Below are positions 15,287-24,100 of a stretch of DNA of 36,220 nucleotides, piece after piece (within the stretch, counting starts at the first letter, position 1; every line of letters begins with the position of its first letter). Source of the DNA: Solirubrobacterales bacterium (GTDB lineage Bacteria; Actinomycetota; Thermoleophilia; Solirubrobacterales; Solirubrobacteraceae); assembly GCA_025963965.1 (NCBI GenBank), contig JAOPZS010000114.1, positions 1 to 36,220 on the forward strand, given 5' to 3'. Under the pieces are notes generated by a model, which was not told the DNA's origin, did not search any database, and saw only the letters and a list, made by a program, of their open reading frames with translations. The position numbers and the translations under genes were made by a program.

Positions 15287-15958
15287 ATGGCGACTTCACC
15301 GAAGCCCGCCGCCGGGCGCTCATCCGCTCCGGCGAGCGAGCGGCAGGGCACGCGGCCCTACATGCGAGCGGACGAACGGCGCCGCCAGCTGCTCGACGTG
15401 GCTGCCCGCATCGCCGGGCAGGACGGGCTCGAGCAGCTGACGATCGTGGGGCTGGCGAGCGCTGCCGGAGTCAGCAGGGCGCTCGTGTACGACCACTTCT
15501 CCGATCTCTCGAGCCTCGTCGCCGCGATGCTGATGCATCACTTCGCGGCGATCGACGCCGCCGTGGCCCGCTCGATCCTTCCCGAGAGCAATCCAGATCC
15601 GCTGCACACGCCGCTGCAAGCTGCTCGCCGGTTCCTCGAGCTGAGCCGCGAGGACCGCCACATCCTGCGCAGCCTGATGGCCCACACCGACGTGCCCCAG
15701 CACGAGCTCTCGGCGCTTGCGATCGAGATGCGCGAGCGGAGCGTCGACCGCTGGAGCCAGATCCTCGGCGCGCCGGACGACCTGGGGACACGGGCACGGA
15801 TCTGGGCGCTGGTGCACTCGCTGCACGGGCTCGGAGACCTCGTGAGCACCGGCGTGCTCAGCGTCGAGCAGGCGCTCGCCGACTTCGCGTCGCTGTTCGA
15901 GGCCGGCCTGAGGGCGCCGCTGCTGGACGGCAGCCGTCTGGCGATCCTCGGCCGCTGA
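15287..15958 (+). CDS. TetR-family transcriptional regulator
   Basis: A 223-residue repressor-type protein. The helix-turn-helix lies at about 30-76 (RRQLLDVAARIAGQDGLEQL, then IVGLASAAGVSRALVYDHFS), with the family's ...VSxxxxYxHF ending. The C-terminal ligand and dimer domain (about 85-215) is all helical without recognisable ligand signature. Residues 1-25 are a disordered basic extension. It is divergent from the arylsulfotransferase gene across 95 nt, so it is a candidate regulator of it, though I found no clear operator; 8-bp arms TGCTCGCG (15218-15225) and CGCGAGCA (15264-15271) are the best inverted repeat. It ends 8 nt before the convergent thioredoxin-fold gene. Confidence 0.9.
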   Translation: MATSPKPAAGRSSAPASERQGTRPYMRADERRRQLLDVAARIAGQDGLEQLTIVGLASAAGVSRALVYDHFSDLSSLVAAMLMHHFAAIDAAVARSILPESNPDPLHTPLQAARRFLELSREDRHILRSLMAHTDVPQHELSALAIEMRERSVDRWSQILGAPDDLGTRARIWALVHSLHGLGDLVSTGVLSVEQALADFASLFEAGLRAPLLDGSRLAILGR

Positions 15959-15966
15959 GCCGGTCG

Positions 15967-16590
15967 CTAGCCGGCGAGTCCGAAGGCGGGGCCAGGCGGG
16001 ACATCGCGGCGAAGCCCGGCGTCCTCGAGTGCGGCTTCGAGATCGGCGATGCGGTCCTGTCCCCAGAAGATCTCGCCACGCACGACCAGCGTCGGCACGC
16101 CCCAGTGCCCGAGCTCGCTGAGCGCCGCAGTGTCCTGCTCCACGCGCTCGCGCAGCGCCGAGTCGGCGAGCGCCTGCCGGCAGTGCGCCCACCCCAGCCC
16201 CGCCCGCGCGCAGACCTCGGCAAGTCCCGGATCGGAGGAGACGTCGATCGCCTCGGCCCAGATCGCGCGGCCGGCCTCCAGCACGAACTCCCGTATCAGC
16301 CCCTCTGCGGCGGCGAGCTGCGCGACGAGCAGGCAGCGCATCGCCCCGTCGCCGATCGGGTCGTGGATCCTGCCGAAGGGCATGTCGAGCCGCTGCGCCT
16401 CACGTGCGACATCGCGCAGCGTGTGCAGACGCTTCGCCCGCGGAACCGACTGGCCGCGCATCGCCATCGGGATCACGCCGTGGAAGGCCAGCCTGACGTC
16501 GAAGCGCTCGGGCAGCGCGAACGCGCGCGGCGCGGACAGGTAGGAGTAGGGGCTGCGGAACGAGTAGTAGTAGTCGAGCCCCTCGGTCAT
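15967..16590 (-). CDS. DsbA/2-hydroxychromene-2-carboxylate isomerase-type protein
   Basis: A 207-residue thioredoxin-fold protein of the DsbA family, closest in motif to glutathione-S-transferase kappa and HCCA isomerases. It starts LDYYYSFRSPYSYL, where Ser13 occupies the position of the glutathione-contacting serine instead of a CXXC pair. The helical insertion spans about 45-160 and the cis-proline loop is GVPTLVVRGEIFWGQDRI (about 173-190). HCCA isomerases act in aromatic-compound degradation; actinobacteria use mycothiol or bacillithiol rather than glutathione, so the cofactor is uncertain. ATG 16590 overlaps the stop of the upstream gene as ATGA, implying translational coupling with it. 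Confidence 0.8.
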   Translation of the reverse strand: MTEGLDYYYSFRSPYSYLSAPRAFALPERFDVRLAFHGVIPMAMRGQSVPRAKRLHTLRDVAREAQRLDMPFGRIHDPIGDGAMRCLLVAQLAAAEGLIREFVLEAGRAIWAEAIDVSSDPGLAEVCARAGLGWAHCRQALADSALRERVEQDTAALSELGHWGVPTLVVRGEIFWGQDRIADLEAALEDAGLRRDVPPGPAFGLAG

Positions 16591-17300
16591 CGCGGCGCCC
16601 ATCCAAGCACGTCGAGCCATTCGCAGATCTGGGGAGCCCGGTCGTGGGCGAAGTACCAGCGGCCCGCCACCCAGGCGGCCGGAGTTTCGTACGGCCCGCG
16701 CCTGGCCATGCGCTTCTCGCACGCTCGCACGGCGCCTGCATCGGGGACCGGATCGCCGCCGACGTGTGCACGCCACAGCTCGAGAAAGGCGGCCCGGTCG
16801 ACGACCGCGCCGGTCTCGAACCACAGCCGGCGCAGCGCTGCGGTGGTGAAGCCGAGCAGCGCCTCCCCGGGCTCCCCGCCGGCGACCCATTCGGCGAGGA
16901 AAGCGCTCTCACCGGCGGGCTGTGGCGCTTCGCGCGACAGCACCAGGCCGGCACGCCTGGCCAGCCGGCGCGCGTCGGTGATCGCATAGTCGCGCTTCTG
17001 CGCTACAGCAGGGTCGCCCGCGATACCCCTCTCGATGACCGGCATCAGAATCAGGTCCACGGGCCGCGGGGCCAGCCGCGCGCTGAGATCGAGCACGGCG
17101 ACCGCGCTGCACGGGTCGTCGAAAGCGAAGAACAACTCGACGCGCTCGCGCCCGTGCCGGCGCCGGCGCGCCCGCGCCCGGAGCCGTGCGGGCAGCGTCA
17201 CCCGCGAGCTGGCGACCAGCGCTCGCGGGATCGTGCGTCGCGCGAGGTGATCGGCGAGAGCGCGTGGCGAACGCGCCGCTCGCTTTCCGGTCCCTGGCAC
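16587..17300 (-). CDS. Second DsbA-family thioredoxin-fold protein, divergent paralogue
   Basis: A 237-residue protein coupled by an ATGA overlap to the HCCA isomerase-type gene. After a very Arg-rich N-terminus (1-52), VELFFAFDDPCSAVAVLDLS (54-73) matches the first strand and active-site turn of the DsbA fold, with Cys64 where its neighbour has Ser and no second cysteine of a CXXC. The end, ETPAAWVAGRWYFAHDRAPQI, corresponds to the cis-proline loop. The body is helical. The two proteins may form a heterodimer or a two-step redox/isomerase pair, which is inference. The GTG at 17300 is supported by TATGGT 8 nt upstream; the Arg-rich region makes the exact start uncertain. Confidence 0.7.
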   Translation of the reverse strand: MPGTGKRAARSPRALADHLARRTIPRALVASSRVTLPARLRARARRRRHGRERVELFFAFDDPCSAVAVLDLSARLAPRPVDLILMPVIERGIAGDPAVAQKRDYAITDARRLARRAGLVLSREAPQPAGESAFLAEWVAGGEPGEALLGFTTAALRRLWFETGAVVDRAAFLELWRAHVGGDPVPDAGAVRACEKRMARRGPYETPAAWVAGRWYFAHDRAPQICEWLDVLGWAPR

Positions 17301-17308
17301 GGGCGGGA

Positions 17309-17314
17309 ACCATA
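17309..17314 (-). promoter_or_regulatory. -10 hexamer TATGGT for a leaderless start
   Basis: On the minus strand TATGGT is followed by 8 nt and GTG 17300 of the second DsbA-family gene. Confidence 0.35.
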
Positions 17315-17393
17315 CGCCTGCGCTCCCGGCGACAGCGCTGCCCCGCCGGTCCGGGTCTGCATGCCGGCGGCTGAGGAGCCACCGGGAGGTCCC

Positions 17394-17816
17394 TCAGCCG
17401 ACGCGAGGGGTGAGGATCACCACCGGGATCGTGCGGTCGGTCTTCTGCTCGTATTCGGCGAACTGCGGAGCGAGCTCCTTCTGCGTCGTGAAGAGTCGGT
17501 CGCGCTCCGCGCCCGTCGCCTCCTCGGCGCGGACCTCGATCTCCTCCCCGCCGAGCTCGATCGACGTGTCCGGGTTCGCCTTGACGTTGTGGAACCAGTC
17601 GGGGTTCGTCGGAGCGCCGCCCTTGGAGGCGAAGACCACGTAGCGCCCGTCGTCGGCCTGGTACACGAGCGGGTTGACGCGGGGTGCGCCGGATCTCGCC
17701 CCGACGTGGTGAAGGAGCAGCAGCGGCGCGCCCTCGAACATGCCCCCGACGCGCCCTTCATTGGCACGGAACTCCTCGATGACCTGGGCGTTGAAGTCTG
17801 CCGGCGAAGCGGACAT
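17394..17816 (-). CDS. Deazaflavin (F420)-dependent nitroreductase-family protein
   Basis: A 140-residue protein of the DDN/DUF385 split-barrel family. It has NEGRVGGMFEGAPLLLLHHVGARSG (19-43), PRVNPLVYQADDGRYVVFASKGG and NPDWFHNVKANPDTSIELGGEEIEVRAEE (about 71-99), the standard family blocks around the F420-binding groove. Mycobacterial Ddn activates nitroimidazoles and reduces quinones; other members are deazaflavin-dependent reductases of unknown substrate. The length is typical. GGAGGATCGC precedes ATG 17816. It is divergent from the Crp/Fnr regulator (139 nt between starts). F420 biosynthesis genes are not in this window. Confidence 0.92.
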   Translation of the reverse strand: MSASPADFNAQVIEEFRANEGRVGGMFEGAPLLLLHHVGARSGAPRVNPLVYQADDGRYVVFASKGGAPTNPDWFHNVKANPDTSIELGGEEIEVRAEEATGAERDRLFTTQKELAPQFAEYEQKTDRTIPVVILTPRVG

Positions 17817-17955
17817 GCGATCCTCCGAGTGGTCGTTTGGCTGAGTCTATGCAGTAAGCGAGCCGGCGCCCTCGATGCGACCTGGCGGAAACGTTCGGAA
17901 ACCCGAGCCCGCGAGTCGCCTGCACTCCGAGCGGCATCCTGGGAGGATCCCGGCT

Positions 17956-18651
17956 GTGAGCGTCGGGGAGAAAGACGGTTGCAGGGCGACTGCGGGCACG
18001 TTCCTGGCGGACCTCACCGCCGACGAGCGCGACGCGCTGCAGGAGATCGGCGTGGCTCGCAGCTTCCCGCGCGGCTCTCTGCTGATGTTCCAGAACGAGC
18101 CCGACGATCGCATCATGATGGTGCTCGAGGGGCGCGTGAAGGTGACGCGAACAGACGAGCACGGACGCGATCTGCTGCTGAGCATCCGCGACCCCGGAGA
18201 CGTCCTCGGTGAGCTGGCGTTCATCGACGGGCAATCGCGTGTGGCGTCTGTCACGTCGCTCGATCCGGTGCGGGCGCTGGTGATGCCCGCAGGCGTCTTC
18301 CGCCGGCACCTGGAGACGACGCCGCGCGTCGCCGTCGTGCTTCTCGAGATCGTCGCACGGCGCTTTCGCGACGCCACCGTCCAGCGCACACAGCTTGGGA
18401 CCCTCGACACGATGGCACGCCTCGCCACCCGGATCGTGGAGCTTGCGGAGCGCTACGGGGTGGTCTCCCAGGAGGGGGCGAGCGTCGTGGAGATGCCGAT
18501 CTCCCGTGAGGACATGGCGACCTGGACCGGCGCTTCCCGAGCCGGCCTGGCCGACGCCCTGCGACGGCTCCGCGAGCTGGGCTGGGTCCAGACCGAGGGG
18601 CGCAAGCTGATCGTGCTGGACATCGAGGCGCTTCGCGCCCGCGCCGCCTGA
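17956..18651 (+). CDS. Crp/Fnr-family transcriptional regulator
   Basis: A 231-residue regulator. The cyclic-nucleotide-binding beta-roll spans about 15-125 (FPRGSLLMFQNEPDDRIMMV, GDVLGELAFIDGQSRVASV). The phosphate-binding cassette keeps GELA but has SRVAS in place of the cAMP-binding R-S/T, so the ligand is uncertain, and there is no Fnr cysteine cluster. The dimer helix follows (about 130-160). The winged helix-turn-helix is at 178-225 (ISREDMATWTGASRAGLADA, RELGWVQTEGRKLIVLD). GTG 17956 is chosen because GGGAGGA lies 8 nt upstream; the open frame before it is unsupported. Possible targets are its own gene and the divergent F420-type gene. Confidence 0.92.
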   Translation: MSVGEKDGCRATAGTFLADLTADERDALQEIGVARSFPRGSLLMFQNEPDDRIMMVLEGRVKVTRTDEHGRDLLLSIRDPGDVLGELAFIDGQSRVASVTSLDPVRALVMPAGVFRRHLETTPRVAVVLLEIVARRFRDATVQRTQLGTLDTMARLATRIVELAERYGVVSQEGASVVEMPISREDMATWTGASRAGLADALRRLRELGWVQTEGRKLIVLDIEALRARAA

Positions 18652-18968
18652 GCGCTCCGCCTGCACTCCAGTTCTGGACGATTGGAGGTCGGAATCTGGG
18701 TGGCGCGCGCTTGCGCGAATCGCGATGCTTGCCGCGAAGTGATCGGAAACGCATGTCAGCCTCGAGCGCCGGCGGCGGGAACATCTCAGATCGGTAGCCG
18801 CCAACGACAGCCCGGGGCTGCCGTCCCTTCCGCGCGGGTGCCCCTTCACCCGCGCGGGGCGGAGCGGCCGAGTCAAGTCGCCGAAACGGCCACTCGCGCT
18901 TGTGCGATCATCGGGAGCGGTCATTGCTGTCCGGACGGGGGTCAGGGCGTGCAACAGCAGCGCAGTCG
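18652..18968. other. 317-nt intergenic region with a strong hairpin
   Basis: No convincing gene is seen. It contains a palindromic CCAGTTCTGG at 18668-18677 (related sites occur at 27292 and 27314) and a GC-rich perfect hairpin at 18830-18857. It presumably holds the end of the Crp transcript and the control region of the flavoprotein gene at 18969. Confidence 0.6.
18830..18857 (+). terminator. Perfect 11-bp GC-rich hairpin
   Basis: CCGCGCGGGTG (18830-18840) pairs with CACCCGCGCGG (18847-18857) around a 6-nt CCCCTT loop. There is no T-run. It could end the Crp transcript 180 nt downstream of the stop or act in the leader of the flavoprotein gene 111 nt further on. Confidence 0.4.
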
Positions 18969-20696
18969 ATGAGCGAGCCCGATAAGCGCGGGCAGGACGT
19001 CCCTGCCGGCGAGGCGGGTGGCGGTGCCTCGGTGACCGTCGTCGGCGGAGGCATCGCCGGACTCTCAGCAGCGCTGCGACTGGCCGAACGGGGGTACGCC
19101 GTAAAGCTCTACGAGCAGAAGCCGGTGCTCGGCGGCAACCTCGCCTCACGTCCGCGTGGACCGGGTGAGCCAGCGCTGGACATCTATCCCCACATGTTCC
19201 AGGGCTGGTACGAGAACTTCTGGCAGCTGATGGAGGACGTCGGCGTCAAGCAGCAGGACAGCTTCAGCCCGTTCAGCTCCGTCTACCAGCTTCGCCGGCC
19301 CAAGAAGGGCAAGGTCCGCTTCGAGAAGCTGACGAATCCGTACTCCCCCGAGACCCTGATCGAGAACATGTTCTCGGGGCTCGCCTCGCCCGCCGACATG
19401 TTCATCTTCGGCTACGCGAGCCTCGACCTGCAGGCGGAGACGGTGAGCGCCGAGAGGCGCCTGCGGAACATGAGCCTCACGGGCTACCTGCAGAGCAGGC
19501 CGTACATGACGCCCGCTGCCCTCGCCGCATATGAAGCGTTCGTCCTGCGGGTGTGGGGCATACCGGCGTATCTGATCTCGGCGGTCGACTGCCGCACGTA
19601 CGCGGCGTACTGCTTCGGCGCCGCGGAGCAACCCGGCTGGCTGACCAGCGCTTCGGCGCAGACGACCGTGATCGACCCCATCGTCAAAGCCCTCAAAGAC
19701 CACGGCGCAGACGTCGAGACGGGGGTCACCGTCAGCCAGGTCACCGTCAAGCCCACCAAGAAGAAACAACGCTTCGAGGTCGCGACGATGACGACGATCC
19801 GCGACGGGAAACGATCGACCGAGCCGGTCGAGAACCTGGTGCTCGCCGTCCCGCCGGCGGAGCTCTCCCACCTGGTTCGGCACGGTACCCGCGGCAGCCG
19901 GATCGTCGACGCGCTTCCAGGTCTGGTGGAGCTCGCTCGGCTCACCTCGCAGTCGATCCCCGTGCTGAGCGTCGCCATCAACAAGAAGCTCCCCGGCCTG
20001 CCTCGCGAGCCCGTAGCGATCTACGGCTCGAAGCTGAATCTCGCCTTCATAGACATCTCGCAGCTGTGGGCGGGACATTTCGCGCCTGGGAAAACCGTGC
20101 TCGCGGTGTCCTGCTCTGAACGCTTCAGGCTGAGCGGCCCCTCGGCTGATGACAACGCCTTCGAGATGCTGACGGAACTGGCCAAATTTCTCCCGTTCGA
20201 GCCCGGCGACAAATGGGAGGACCCGTCCTCGGACATCGACTGGGTCGCGACGGCGTATGAGCCAAACGCCGACGCGCAGCTCACACTCAACACGATCGGC
20301 ACGGATGCGTGGCGACCGCACCCCGCCCCCAAGTGGGTTCCGAACCTGTTCTTCGCAGGCGACTTCTGTTTGCACGACTTCGGCATCACGACCGTCGAGG
20401 CGGCGGTCGCCACCGGACTGGCCGCCGCGAAAGGAGTGGTCGAAAGGGTGAATCTGGGCGACCCGGTCGAGATCCTGCGTCCTCAGACGCTTCCGAGTGA
20501 GATGTTTCTGGTGCTGCGTTACTCGCTGGTGGCGGCTGCGTACGCGGCCATGGGCTGGTCACGGATGACCGAGGACGACACCGAACCACCCTGGAATCCC
20601 GACCAGCCCGGCAAGAACGAGCGGATGATCGCCGGAGGACCGTCCACGCTGCGATACCTCTTCACTCCCGGGCTGCCACCCCGGGAGAAGGCCTAG
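18969..20696 (+). CDS. FAD-dependent amine-oxidase/phytoene-desaturase-type oxidoreductase
   Basis: A 575-residue flavoprotein. The N-terminal dinucleotide fold is VTVVGGGIAGLSAALRLAERGY (22-43), with Glu49 in YEQKPVLGGNLAS, where GGN is the second FAD contact. The C-terminal FAD motif is NLFFAGDFCLHDFGITTVEAAVATGLAAA (about 465-493). This is the pattern of phytoene desaturase, hydroxysqualene dehydroxylase (HpnE) and related isoprenoid oxidases. A C-terminal tail with a hydrophobic stretch (LRYSLVAAAYAAMGWS) may bind membrane. Lys-rich segments (RRPKKGKVR, KPTKKKQR) are unusual. The substrate is not assignable; the isoprenoid genes at 24376-27199 suggest a polyprenyl substrate. ATG 18969 lacks a strong ribosome site. 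Its stop shares CTAG with the stop of the convergent small gene. Confidence 0.85.
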   Translation: MSEPDKRGQDVPAGEAGGGASVTVVGGGIAGLSAALRLAERGYAVKLYEQKPVLGGNLASRPRGPGEPALDIYPHMFQGWYENFWQLMEDVGVKQQDSFSPFSSVYQLRRPKKGKVRFEKLTNPYSPETLIENMFSGLASPADMFIFGYASLDLQAETVSAERRLRNMSLTGYLQSRPYMTPAALAAYEAFVLRVWGIPAYLISAVDCRTYAAYCFGAAEQPGWLTSASAQTTVIDPIVKALKDHGADVETGVTVSQVTVKPTKKKQRFEVATMTTIRDGKRSTEPVENLVLAVPPAELSHLVRHGTRGSRIVDALPGLVELARLTSQSIPVLSVAINKKLPGLPREPVAIYGSKLNLAFIDISQLWAGHFAPGKTVLAVSCSERFRLSGPSADDNAFEMLTELAKFLPFEPGDKWEDPSSDIDWVATAYEPNADAQLTLNTIGTDAWRPHPAPKWVPNLFFAGDFCLHDFGITTVEAAVATGLAAAKGVVERVNLGDPVEILRPQTLPSEMFLVLRYSLVAAAYAAMGWSRMTEDDTEPPWNPDQPGKNERMIAGGPSTLRYLFTPGLPPREKA

Positions 20697-21022
20697 AAGA
20701 TCGTCGGGGGCCGCTTGCGCTTGGCCGGGGGCCGGCTGACGTGCTCGAGGTCGTGGATGCCGCGGTTGAGCTCGTGGGAGACGCGCTTCACTGAGAGCTC
20801 GCTCGCCGCCAGCATCTCTTTGCGAAGCTTGGCGCCCGCGCTGGCGGCACCGGGCCCCGGTTCCACCGCATCGAACCAGAGGCTCGTCAGCCGCGGCGCT
20901 TTCTTGTACCAGACACTCGCGTAGGCGGCCCCGGCGCGGTAGGCGGTCGCGGCGCCCATGATCGGCGACGCGGCGAGCAGCCGATACAGCCCCGGGCCCG
21001 TCTCCCGATCGGTGGCACTCAC
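20693..21022 (-). CDS. Small helical protein A, paralogue of the protein at 25311
   Basis: A 109-residue protein of a family I do not recognise. It clearly resembles the protein at 25311-25652. Shared positions include YRLL near the start, M-x-A-A-T-A-x-R, a Trp in SVWYKKAPRL, a Gly/Pro-rich linker, LRKEMLAASE and (N/H)RG(I/V)(H/E)DLE followed by RP. The N-terminal half is mildly hydrophobic and helical (IMGAATAYRAGAAYASVWY), possibly membrane-associated; the C-terminal half is an amphipathic helix ending in a basic tail. It is convergent with the FAD oxidoreductase (stops overlap in CTAG). GTG 21022 follows TACGCT by 6 nt, identical to its paralogue, and has no properly spaced Shine-Dalgarno. 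Confidence 0.75.
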   Translation of the reverse strand: MSATDRETGPGLYRLLAASPIMGAATAYRAGAAYASVWYKKAPRLTSLWFDAVEPGPGAASAGAKLRKEMLAASELSVKRVSHELNRGIHDLEHVSRPPAKRKRPPTIF

Positions 21023-21028
21023 ACCTCA

Positions 21029-21034
21029 AGCGTA
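21029..21034 (-). promoter_or_regulatory. -10 hexamer TACGCT for leaderless small protein A
   Basis: On the minus strand TACGCT is followed by 6 nt and GTG 21022. The same hexamer and spacing precede the paralogue at 25652. Confidence 0.5.
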
Positions 21035-21079
21035 GCTCACACACACCTCGTCAGGCGGCCGGGCGGCCCGACTGCACAC

Positions 21080-21085
21080 TATGCT
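21080..21085 (+). promoter_or_regulatory. -10 hexamer TATGCT of the cyclase gene
   Basis: TATGCT (five of six matches to TATAAT) lies 44 nt before ATG 21130, giving a leader that includes AGGGGGC. No clear -35 is seen. Confidence 0.35.
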
Positions 21086-21129
21086 TGCCGCAGTCACTCG
21101 TTGCACTGACCAGCACAGGGGGCGGCGAG

Positions 21130-24100
21130 ATGCAATGTCGGCGCTGTGGTCTCGAGAGCCCGGAGGGGATGAGCTTCTGTGGCCGCTGTGGCACACCGCT
21201 CGGCGAGCCGGTGGCGTTGACGGGCATCGATCCTGAGGGCGGCGATGCTCAGCGCCGCCAGCTCACAGTTCTCTTCTGTGACCTCGTGGGTTCGACCGCG
21301 CTGGCAGAGCGCCTGGATCCAGAGGACTTTCGAGATGCGCTGAGCGGGTATCACGAGGCTTGCGCGATCGGCGTGCAACGCTACGACGGCTATGTCGCGC
21401 AGTACCAGGGGGATGGCGCGATCGCCTACTTCGGCTACCCGCGCGCGCACGAGGACGATGCTCGCCGCGCGGTGCAGGCCGGATTGGAGGTGCTCGACGA
21501 GATCGAGCGGCTGAACGGGCGCCTCGGCGAGCAGCTGGACCTCTCACTCGTCGCCCGCGTCGGCCTTCACACCGGCGTCGCGGTCACCGGCGAGCTCGGC
21601 TCGGGTGCGGCCAGGGAGCGGCACTCCGCCGTCGGGGAGGTGCTGCACGTCGCCGCGCGCGTCCAGGCGCTGGCGCCACCGGGAACAGTCGCCGTGACCG
21701 CGGAGACATTCGCGCTAGTGCGCGGCCATTTCGATGCTCGACCGCTTGGCGCGAGAGAGCTGAAGGGAATTTCCCGCCCCGTCCAGGTTCACGTGATCCG
21801 GCCGCCCGGGCCGGCGGGATCGGCCTCGGAGTTTCACCCCGAGAGCCCCGGCCTCGCGGCGCCGATGGTCGACCGCACCGAGGAGCTCGAGCGCCTCCGG
21901 CAGGCGTGGGGGCGCGCCGCGCACCGCGACGGCACGATCGTGCACGTCTCGGGCGACGCCGGCATCGGCAAGAGCCGCCTCGTCGAGTCGATCCGCTCGC
22001 ACGTCTCGGGTGAGGCCGGCGCCGTCCGCGTGCTCCGCTGCTCCCCAGACCACGCGCACACACCGCTTCACCCCGTGGTGCAGGTGCTCGAGCGCTTGGC
22101 CGGTCTCGACAGGAGCGAGGCGGCCGAGGCGCAGCTCGCACGGCTCGAGGGCTGGCTGCAGAGCAGGGGCGTCGACGCGCGGGAGGCGACGCCGCTGCTT
22201 GCCGATCTGCTCTCGATCGCGCCCGGGGCAGGCGGCGGGGAGACGATGATGCCGCGCGACGCCCGCAACCTCCTGCTCGGCCTGATCGAGCGGCTGCTGG
22301 TGGGGGACACGGACTCATACCCGCTGCTGCTCGTCGGCGAGGATCTCCACTGGGCCGACCCGACCACGATCGAGCTGCTGGAGCGCATCGTCGCTCGGGT
22401 CGCCGGACTGCCGGTGGTTGCGGTGTTCACGTTTCGCCGCGACTACCGCCCGGCGTGGGCGAGATGGGTCGAGGTCAGCGAGATCGAGCTCGGCCCGCTG
22501 GACAGCCAGGACGTACGGGAGCTCGCGGCGATCAGCGCGGCGCAGCTGGACGAGGCTGCTCTGCTCCGCGTCGAGACGGCCGCCGAGGGGGTGCCGCTGT
22601 TCGTCGAGGAGATGGTGAAGCTGCTGAGCGACGACTCCAACGGCGGGAGCCGGAAGGAGGTCGTCCCGGCGACGCTGCAGGGCCTGCTCGCCGAGCGGCT
22701 GGACCGTCTGCCGCAGCTCTCGGGTGTGATCGATCTCGCCGCCGTGCTGGGCAGGGAGTTCGAGGGCGACCTGCTCGCCGCGCTCAGCGCGCTCGACCGT
22801 CGCGACTTCAGATCGGCGGTCGCTCAGCTCACGGCCGAGGAGGTGCTGCGGCCCGTGGAAGGCTCGGGCTTCCGGCTCGAATTCCGCCATGCGCTGCTGC
22901 AGGAGGCGGCATACGCCAGGGTCCTGCGCCGGCGCCGGCGCCTGCTCCACGGGAGAGTCGCCGAGCTGCTCGGTTCGGGCGCCACGCCGGGATGGCGGGC
23001 CCACCCGGAGATGATCGCGCTGCACTGGTCCTCGGCCGAGGAGCCCGGTAAGGCCCTGGACTACTGGGAGCTGGCCGGCAGGCGGGCGCTCAAGAGCGCG
23101 TCGTTCCTCGAGGCCTCAGAGCACTTTCGCCGGGCGGTCGAAGCGCTCGACGAAACCGACCCTGCTCCTGCGCGCGATCTCGAGCGGGGCGAGCTGCTGA
23201 CGCACCGAGGTGCCGCGCTGCAGGCTGGACGCACTCCGGCGGCCGACGTGCGCGGCATCTACGACCGCGCGGCCGAGGCGTACTCGCGAGCCGGCGGTGA
23301 GAAGCACATGGTCCCGGTGATCCGCGGCCGGTTCCTGCTGCACAACGCGCGCGCGGAATACGAGCCGGCCCTGAACGTCGCGAGGGAGATGCTCGCCGCC
23401 GGGCGAGCCGGGCACGAGGCCTGGCTCGCGGAGGGTCACTTCTACCTCGGCTTCACGCAGATGCTGCGTGGCGAGCTGGGCCCGGCGAGAGCGGAGCTGG
23501 AAGCGTGCATACGCTCGCCCGCCGCCTCTGAGAGTCCGGACTACATCCACGAGGCGCACCCCGACCCGGCCGTCGGAGCGCGTGCGTATCTCTCGACCCT
23601 GCTGTGGCACGTCGGCTGCACCGATCAGGCGTTCGCGGTGAGCGACGAGAGCCTCGAGCTGGCCGAGCAAGCGGGGGGGCCCGTGACGCTTGCGCTGGCC
23701 CGCGGCATGCGCTGCGCCCTGCTGCTGCTCGCCGGTCGGGGCGCCGAGCTCGGGGGGTGGCTGGAGAGCACGCGCGTGTTCTGCGTCGAGCGCAACATCG
23801 GCTACTGGAGCGACGTCTGCTCGATGTGGTCGACGTGGCTGGCGGGACTGGCCGGCGAGGATCGCAACGCTCACCGGACGCTCGAGTCAAAGCTCGAGCT
23901 GTACCTCGACTCGGGCGGGCGGGTCGGTGTGCCGCACTTCTACGCTCTGCTCGCCGAAGCGCGGCTCGCCGCGGGCGAGGAGCTGCTCGCACGCGAGGCC
24001 GTGGAGGCGGCCCAGGCGCATATCGACGAGGTCGGCGAACGCTTCTACGAGCCGGAAGTCCAGCGCTTGACCGGGCGCGTGCTGATGGCCGGGGCCAACC

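Noticed and set aside
16644-18212. 522-codon plus-strand frame across three minus-strand genes
   Set aside because: It crosses coding regions with well-supported products and ends inside the Crp gene in the wrong frame.
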